From positions 1-19,113 of the forward strand of contig WFRQ01000044.1 in assembly GCA_015486425.1 (NCBI GenBank): 19,113 nt of DNA, read 5' to 3'. Each line of letters opens with the position of its first letter. Within the stretch, counting starts at the first letter, position 1. The DNA is from Deltaproteobacteria bacterium (GTDB lineage: Bacteria > Desulfobacterota > Dissulfuribacteria > Dissulfuribacterales > QOAL01). Of this stretch, positions 14,860-19,113 are shown one piece after another. A program made the position numbers and the translations under genes. A model generated the notes under the pieces. The model searched no databases, was not told where the DNA came from, and saw nothing but the letters and a program-made list of their open reading frames with translations.

Positions 14860-15855
14860 TTGGCCTTCAAAGACTTGAGATACAGCGCCGGAGGGAAGGA
14901 GTCAGGTCCCCGCACGCCTGTAAAACTTGTAATATGTGCGGTTCTCCTCCTGTTGCCTGCGGCAGCCCCAGGGGCACAGTCACTGCTTATGATATTCGTC
15001 CCTGGTCTTGCGGCATGCATGCTGTACAAAGAGAACTTCAACAGTGCGCTGGCCTTTCTTGGAGTGGTATTTCTGACCGGTTCTGCCATTTCATACATGA
15101 CGGGAAGGCCTGACTCTGCGCTGTGGATGGTGCAGGGTACGGGTACGGCGCTGCTGATAATTTTCGGGCTTAGACATTCAAAAGACGCCCCGGAGATATT
15201 TCTGCTGTGTACACTTTTCCTCTGCCTTACAACATTTGCGGCATTTGCACTGGGAAGCGGGTTTGACCTTGCCGAGGCCTACAGGGGTGCGGTGAGCAGC
15301 GTAACAGACGAGCTTGAGGCAAGTAAACAACTGTACACTCAGGGTTCGGGCCAGCAGACGCTCAGCCCGGAACTCGCATTGTGGTTTCAGCAGCTCAAAG
15401 AGGTAATCATCCGTTTTTTCCCAGGGCTTGTCATGACCAGCATGGTGATGGCGGCCTTTTTAAACACGCTTGTATGCAGAAAATGTCTTGCAGGCGCAGG
15501 GGAAGGCACAGTACCTCTCAGCAGCTTTTCCCACTGGAAATTGCCTGACTGGCTGGTATGGCCATGGATAGCTGCAGGCGCGGCCTGTTTTATTCCCCAT
15601 TCACTTTACAGTACAATGGGGGAAAACAGCCTGCTGGTATTCAGCGCGATATTTTTCGTGGCAGGTATATCAGTGACCCAGTTCCTGTTTGAAAGGTTCA
15701 GTGTGCCTCGATGGATACGCTGGATCACATGGGTGCTCATAGGCATACAGTGGTATGGCGTGCTTGTGCTTGCAGCCCTTGGGCTTGCCGACGTATGGGT
15801 GGATTTCAGAAAGCGATTCAGCGGGTCAGAGGCAGACGGGCAGAGCGAATCATAG
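14860..15855 (+). CDS. DUF2232 family polytopic membrane protein
   Basis: This 331-residue predicted inner-membrane protein has unknown function. It has eight or nine hydrophobic segments (about 21-38, 41-56, 62-80, 88-104, 112-132, 186-206, 232-250, 257-277 and 288-311). A soluble loop lies at about 135-185. The segment HWKLPDWLVWPWIAAG (225-240) fits the conserved DUF2232 pattern. The family sits between rpsR and rplI in many delta-proteobacteria, which this order matches. The start is uncertain: TTG 14860 is the earliest plausible codon, with only a weak AGGG before it; TTG 14875 is an alternative; and no ATG occurs near the N-terminus. It begins 12 bp after rpsR and is probably expressed poorly relative to the ribosomal genes because of the weak start. 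Confidence 0.82.
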   Translation: MAFKDLRYSAGGKESGPRTPVKLVICAVLLLLPAAAPGAQSLLMIFVPGLAACMLYKENFNSALAFLGVVFLTGSAISYMTGRPDSALWMVQGTGTALLIIFGLRHSKDAPEIFLLCTLFLCLTTFAAFALGSGFDLAEAYRGAVSSVTDELEASKQLYTQGSGQQTLSPELALWFQQLKEVIIRFFPGLVMTSMVMAAFLNTLVCRKCLAGAGEGTVPLSSFSHWKLPDWLVWPWIAAGAACFIPHSLYSTMGENSLLVFSAIFFVAGISVTQFLFERFSVPRWIRWITWVLIGIQWYGVLVLAALGLADVWVDFRKRFSGSEADGQSES

Positions 15856-15897
15856 GAAATTGGAATTAGATATTTAATCACAGTAAATGTAATACAG

Positions 15898-15923
15898 ACC
15901 TCATCTAAGCCAGAGGTTTTTTT
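15898..15923 (+). terminator. Short hairpin with T tract before rplI; terminator or attenuator
   Basis: Arms ACCTC (15898-15902) and GAGGT (15913-15917) with a 10-nt loop, followed directly by a run of seven T residues (15917-15923). It ends 23 nt before the rplI start codon. The stem is short, so partial termination is more likely than a full stop. The right arm runs straight into the T tract. Confidence 0.45.
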
Positions 15924-15946
15924 GTTATATATCGGGAGGCTTGACA

Positions 15947-16408
15947 ATGGAAATAATACTGAATGAGACAATCTCCTCTCTTGGCAGTGCAGGCGATATA
16001 GTTACCGTGGCTGACGGCTATGCCAGGAATTACCTGCTGCCACAGGGTAAAGCCATTCTTGCAGAGAAGAAAAATGTGGCGTTGATGGAGAGAAGGCGTG
16101 CTGCAATACTTGCGCGTGCCGCAAAACAGCGTGAGGAGTTCCAGGCCCTTGCCAGCCAGCTTGAGTCCATGGATATTACTATTCCTGTACGTGTGGGTGA
16201 GGATGATAAACTCTACGGTTCTGTAACCAGTATGGATATAGCCAGAATTATTGAGGAAAATGGCTATCCAATCGACAGGAAGAAGATTCAGCTTCCAGAG
16301 GCCATCAAGGCAGTGGGCGAATATGAGGTGCCTGTTAAGGTAGCACCTGAGGTAACTGCCACGCTCAAGGTAAAGGTGGTACAGGAAGAAACTGATGAAG
16401 ATGCCTGA
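15947..16408 (+). CDS. rplI: 50S ribosomal protein L9
   Basis: L9 binds domain V of 23S rRNA near the L1 stalk and helps limit frameshifting and bypassing. The 153-residue product has the N-terminal domain signature GDIVTVADGYARNYLLPQGK (16-35), a long connecting helix rich in Arg and Ala, and a C-terminal domain (about 80-148). I chose ATG 15947 over TTG 15941 because GGAGG (15935-15939) lies 7 nt from the ATG. It follows DUF2232 after 91 bp that contain the hairpin and T tract at 15898-15923. Its stop is followed by repeats, not by dnaB as in more compact versions of this cluster. Confidence 0.97.
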   Translation: MEIILNETISSLGSAGDIVTVADGYARNYLLPQGKAILAEKKNVALMERRRAAILARAAKQREEFQALASQLESMDITIPVRVGEDDKLYGSVTSMDIARIIEENGYPIDRKKIQLPEAIKAVGEYEVPVKVAPEVTATLKVKVVQEETDEDA

Positions 16409-16440
16409 TCTTTCGTAAACCTGGATTGATTCAGGGCAAA

Positions 16441-16532
16441 TTTTATCCGGAAATAGCTCAAAGCTGAAAGCTCAAGGCTCAAAGTAAAAGAAGCCATGTT
16501 TGCTTTCAGCTTCCGACTTTGAGCTTTGAGCT
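16441..16532 (+). repeat. Composite repeat copy D: Head followed by an inverted Head
   Basis: A forward Head (16441-16495), with the same 22-nt core as copies A-C, is followed 7 nt later by an inverted, diverged Head (16503-16532). TAGCTCAAAGCT (16454-16465) and AGCTTTGAGCTA (16521-16532) are exact inverse complements. The pair could fold into a long hairpin in RNA read in either direction. It begins 32 bp after the rplI stop. Confidence 0.8.
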
Positions 16533-16576
16533 AACTTTCATGTCAGGGGGGTGACAAGCCCCATGTCATGAAAGTT
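16533..16576. repeat. Palindrome M, copy 2
   Basis: Arms AACTTTCATG and CATGAAAGTT are exact, with inner GGGG and CCCC blocks. It is directly joined to the inverted Head of copy D. Related to 5267-5310 and 16964-17009. Confidence 0.75.
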
Positions 16577-16628
16577 TAGGTCTCACAAAGTTACATAGCC
16601 GCAGCACGTTATGATATTGGGAAAAACG

Positions 16629-16666
16629 GGGAACGCTCTCCCATAAACTGGAAGCTCCAGCTTCCA
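16629..16666. repeat. G-P doublet, copy D (G degenerate)
   Basis: A decayed G (GGGGA and TCTCCC blocks) is followed 8 nt later by an exact palindrome P, arms TGGAAGCT and AGCTTCCA (16649-16666). This keeps the order and spacing of the doublets at 2439, 2626 and 13562. The segment 16577-16628 holds nothing recognisable. Confidence 0.6.
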
Positions 16667-16716
16667 TACGTCCTTTGGCGTACAGTTTTGCAGGGTCAAA
16701 AAGTGTATTTTCATTG

Positions 16717-16825
16717 GTATCTGCTCAGGGGGTACCGCATTTGCTGCGTTGTCCGTGGCTCGAAGTACAGGAAGTACGCCTTCGCCCCCTCCGCCTTGCA
16801 TCTGCAGCACCCTCTGAGCAGATAC
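16717..16825. repeat. Long palindromic element K, copy 1
   Basis: This 109-bp element has exact 12-bp inverted ends, GTATCTGCTCAG and CTGAGCAGATAC. Partial inner complementarity continues (GGGGGTACCGCAT near the left, TCTGCAGCACCC near the right). A central GTACAGGAAGTAC could form the tip. It resembles a non-coding palindromic mobile element (REP or MITE type). Copy 2 is at 17011-17132. Confidence 0.75.
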
Positions 16826-16891
16826 GTGTCAAACATAAGAAATGTTGTGTAAAAAGCGACTTTCCGTTACGCATAGAGAGGGGTGAGCAGT

Positions 16892-16940
16892 TATTTTCAT
16901 TGTTCGGTGTATCCGCCCCGGGAATGGCGATTATCGTGAA
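16892..16940 (+). repeat. Module S, copy D
   Basis: TATTTTCATTGTTCG, then GGGAATGGCG, then ATTATCGTGAA, matching the S modules at 2713-2764 and 13650-13697. A second TATTTTCATTG lies at 16706-16716, so K copy 1 is bracketed by an 11-bp direct repeat. Confidence 0.7.
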
Positions 16941-16963
16941 AAATGCACAGAGCCTTCGCTTGT

Positions 16964-17009
16964 AATTTTCATGCCAGGGGTGTTGAACAGGCGGTGCGGC
17001 ATGAAAGTT
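16964..17009. repeat. Palindrome M, copy 3
   Basis: Arms AATTTTCATGCC and GGCATGAAAGTT form a 12-bp stem with one G-T pair. K copy 2 starts immediately after it. Confidence 0.7.
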
Positions 17010-17010
17010 T

Positions 17011-17132
17011 GTATCTGCGCATCAGGTGCCGCATCTACGGCGTTGCCTGACAATTGAAATAGACGCTTGAAGCAGGTGTTGTACGCCTGCGCGTCCTCCG
17101 TCTTGTATCTGCAGCACCCTGTAAGCAGATAC
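17011..17132. repeat. Long palindromic element K, copy 2, abutting dnaB
   Basis: This 122-bp element has inverted ends GTATCTGC and GCAGATAC. It shares GGTGCCGCAT and GGCGTTG near the left, and CTTGTATCTGCAGCACCCT near the right, with copy 1. An AGGAG (17133-17137) follows its last base at once, 3 nt before a TTG in frame with dnaB. With the other modules, repeats fill most of the 771 bp between rplI and dnaB. Confidence 0.72.
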
Positions 17133-17179
17133 AGGAGAATTTGCACGGACTTATTGAGAAGTTACGAAAATTCAGGATA

Positions 17180-18562
17180 ATGGCGGTAACAGCATTCAGG
17201 AAAACTGATAATAAACAGGGTTTTCGGGTTCCACCTCAAAATCTTGAGGCGGAGCAGAACCTGCTTGGCGGGCTGCTCATAGATGATACAGCGCTGACCA
17301 GGGTCATTGAGCTGGTACAGCCGGTTGATTTTTACAAGGAAGCCCATTCCATAATTTACTCGGCTATCCTGAACCTGTTTGACAGAAACGAGCCGCGTGA
17401 CCTTGTTACTGTACACAATGCACTGCTGTCCACCGGAAAGTTAGAGGCCGCAGGGGGCGCCGCCTATCTTGCCGAGCTTGCGGACACCATGCCGGTTGCC
17501 GCAAATATCGAATACTATGGCAGAATTGTCAGGGACAAGTCCCTTCTCAGAAAACTCATTCAGGCATCTACTGAAATAGCATCGAGATGTTATGAAGAGA
17601 CCGGCAGTGATGTGGACGATATTCTTGCTGACGCCGAATCCTCTATTTTCGAAATATCCCAGCAGAAAATAAAAAAATCATTTCACCCCATTCGCGGGGT
17701 CCTGAAGGACAGCATAAAAAAAATCGAGTCCCTGTTTGAACGCCAGGAGATGATAACCGGTGTTCCTTCCGGGTTTACTGATCTTGATAAACTTACCGCA
17801 GGCTTCCAGCCATCAGATCTCATAATCATTGCAGGCAGGCCCAGTATGGGAAAGACTGCGCTGGCCCTGAATATTGTGCAGCATGTGGCAATAGCCCAGG
17901 GTATTCCCACGGCCTTTTTCTCACTTGAAATGTCAAAGGAACAACTGGCACTGAGGATGCTCTGCTCAGAGGCAAGGGTGGATGCGCAGAGGGTGAGAAC
18001 AGGATTCCTTTCAGAGGAAGACTGGAACAGGCTGATAATGGCCGCAGATCCTCTGGCTGAGGCAAAGATATTCATTGATGATACCCCTGCACTTCCCATT
18101 CTTGAGATGAGGGCAAAGGCTAGGCGTCTGAAGAGTGAACATGGGCTGGGACTTGTTGTGGTGGATTATCTGCAGCTCATGAGGGGCCGTCACAATGTGG
18201 AAAGGCGCGAGCAGGAAATTTCTGAAATTTCGCGTTCCCTGAAGGCCATGGCCAAGGAGCTTGACGTTCCTGTAATCGCCCTGTCTCAGCTTAACCGTAA
18301 GGTTGAAGACCGGCCAAACAAGCGTCCACAGATGTCTGATCTCAGAGAGTCCGGTGCCATTGAGCAGGATGCCGATGTAATTGCATTCATCTACCGTGAC
18401 GAGGTCTATAACAAGGCTGAGGATAACCCCAACCGGGGCAAGGCGGAAATCATAGTTGGAAAGCAGAGAAACGGCCCAACCGGTGTTGTGCATCTCGCGT
18501 TCCTGGCCAAACTTTCATCATTTGCAAACCTGTCATACGAACAAGAACCGGAAGAGTACTGA
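17180..18562 (+). CDS. dnaB: Replicative DNA helicase DnaB
   Basis: DnaB is a hexameric 5'-3' helicase that unwinds the replication fork and recruits primase. From ATG 17180 the product has 460 residues. The N-terminal domain begins RVPPQNLEAEQNLLGG (16-31). The RecA-like C-terminal domain has Walker A GRPSMGKT (219-226), FFSLEMSKEQLALRM (246-260), Walker B VVVDYLQL (326-333) and the conserved RPQMSDLRESGAIEQDADV (382-400). Length is normal and no intein interrupts it. The start is unsettled. ATG 17180 has only AGGA 2 nt upstream. A TTG at 17141 would add 13 residues and has AGGAG 3 nt upstream at the edge of repeat K. The stop overlaps or abuts the next gene. Confidence 0.96.
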   Translation: MAVTAFRKTDNKQGFRVPPQNLEAEQNLLGGLLIDDTALTRVIELVQPVDFYKEAHSIIYSAILNLFDRNEPRDLVTVHNALLSTGKLEAAGGAAYLAELADTMPVAANIEYYGRIVRDKSLLRKLIQASTEIASRCYEETGSDVDDILADAESSIFEISQQKIKKSFHPIRGVLKDSIKKIESLFERQEMITGVPSGFTDLDKLTAGFQPSDLIIIAGRPSMGKTALALNIVQHVAIAQGIPTAFFSLEMSKEQLALRMLCSEARVDAQRVRTGFLSEEDWNRLIMAADPLAEAKIFIDDTPALPILEMRAKARRLKSEHGLGLVVVDYLQLMRGRHNVERREQEISEISRSLKAMAKELDVPVIALSQLNRKVEDRPNKRPQMSDLRESGAIEQDADVIAFIYRDEVYNKAEDNPNRGKAEIIVGKQRNGPTGVVHLAFLAKLSSFANLSYEQEPEEY

Positions 18563-19113
18563 TATTGATACTGAGGTAAGACGTTTCCTTAAGCAGGCAG
18601 GCGTGCTGAGCCGTTTTGAAAAGTGTCTGCCAGGCCTCTGTACATATTTCAGGGAACTGTCACTCTGGAACCGCAGGCTAAATCTTACCGGAATAAAATC
18701 CACTGAAAAGATGGTGGTCAAGCACCTTGGTGACACACTGGTGCTGGAACAGTGGCTGCCTGAACATATTCACAGTGTGCTTGATATTGGCACAGGGGCA
18801 GGCATCCCAGGGCTTATTCTGAAGATACTGCGTCCTGATCTGGAAGTATGGCTGCTGGATGCCAGGAGAAAACGCGTTTCATTCCTGCACGCAGTAATTG
18901 CCGAACTTGGTATTGCTGGTGTGCATGCTGTTCATGGCAGGGCTGGCACAGGCAGCGGCATTCCCCATACAGCAGCTCCGGAAGATTTTGATCTTGTCAC
19001 AAGCCAGGCATTAGGGTCCATAGTGACGCTGACTGATTTGGCAGCAGAGTATCTGAAGCCTGGTGGAATTGCTGTCTCTATGAAGGGGCCTGGCGGAGAA
19101 GCAGAACTTGAAC
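18522..19113 (+). CDS. rsmG: 16S rRNA (guanine-N7)-methyltransferase RsmG (GidB), 3' end missing
   Basis: RsmG methylates a guanine (G527 in E. coli numbering) in the 530 loop of 16S rRNA using S-adenosylmethionine. The frame stays open to the window end. Visible family features are WNRRLNLTGIKS, the SAM-binding VLDIGTGAGIPG (starting at 18777), LLDARRKRVSFLH, and FDLVTSQALGSI where most relatives have an Arg-Ala pair. The start is unresolved. TTG 18522 overlaps dnaB by 41 bp and has no ribosome binding site. GTG 18603 would remove the usual first helix (VRRFLKQAG). A non-standard ATT at 18564, just after the dnaB stop, would best fit the family N-terminus. I give the earliest of these. It probably forms a unit with dnaB. 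Confidence 0.87.
   Translation, partial: MQTCHTNKNRKSTDIDTEVRRFLKQAGVLSRFEKCLPGLCTYFRELSLWNRRLNLTGIKSTEKMVVKHLGDTLVLEQWLPEHIHSVLDIGTGAGIPGLILKILRPDLEVWLLDARRKRVSFLHAVIAELGIAGVHAVHGRAGTGSGIPHTAAPEDFDLVTSQALGSIVTLTDLAAEYLKPGGIAVSMKGPGGEAELE

Noticed and set aside
16717..17132. Integron attC sites
   Set aside because: The K elements are long imperfect palindromes of suitable size, but their ends and interiors lack the attC core pattern (GTTRRRY / RYYYAAC). There are no cassette genes or integrase.
16583..17146. Small open frames across the rplI-dnaB gap
   Set aside because: All run through repeat modules on either strand, lack ribosome binding sites, and give low-complexity or unrecognised products.

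Overview
The window is about 19 kb of bacterial chromosome, mostly housekeeping genes. The best taxonomic guess is a Desulfobacterota (delta-proteobacterial) lineage. That guess is an inference. It rests on the order rpsF-rpsR-DUF2232-rplI-dnaB, the lone rplU-rpmA pair, and an acetate cluster of acs, a cNMP/CBS/DUF294 protein, a DnaQ-like exonuclease, a DUF4212 small subunit and a large Na+/solute symporter. No rRNA, tRNA, prophage, complete insertion sequence or CRISPR array was seen.

Layout. (1) Positions 1-2416, minus strand: a mltF-like lytic transglycosylase is followed by rplU and rpmA, which have their own promoter and an intrinsic terminator. (2) Positions 2417-3205: a 0.8 kb non-coding stretch holds a composite repeat, then a palindrome and a good sigma70 promoter upstream of acs. 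Nothing is recognised in 2765-2861. (3) Positions 3206-10301, plus strand: acs, the cNMP/CBS/DUF294 protein, a 3'-5' exonuclease translationally coupled to it, then DUF4212 and the symporter behind their own promoter. A strong bidirectional terminator closes this block. (4) Positions 10371-13466, minus strand: hsp20 followed by lon. (5) Positions 13467-14068: 0.6 kb of repeats. (6) Positions 14069-16408, plus strand: rpsF-rpsR-DUF2232-rplI. (7) Positions 16409-17179: 0.77 kb made almost wholly of repeats. (8) Positions 17180-19113: dnaB and a truncated rsmG.

How the genes work together. The acetate block pairs uptake (symporter plus small subunit) with activation to acetyl-CoA (Acs). The sensor-like cNMP/CBS/DUF294 protein and the exonuclease sit between them. 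Hsp20 and Lon form a proteostasis pair that holds and degrades misfolded protein. The rpsF block joins ribosomal protein genes to the replicative helicase.

The most unusual signal is not a gene. Almost every long intergenic space is built from a small kit of dispersed, mostly palindromic modules, here named Head, G, P, S, M, N, K and E. They recur in both orientations, sometimes in the same order, and were not noticed inside the coding regions. Lon and hsp20 also share an identical 14-mer exactly 16 nt before their start codons. I see no clear sign of a new protein-coding system.
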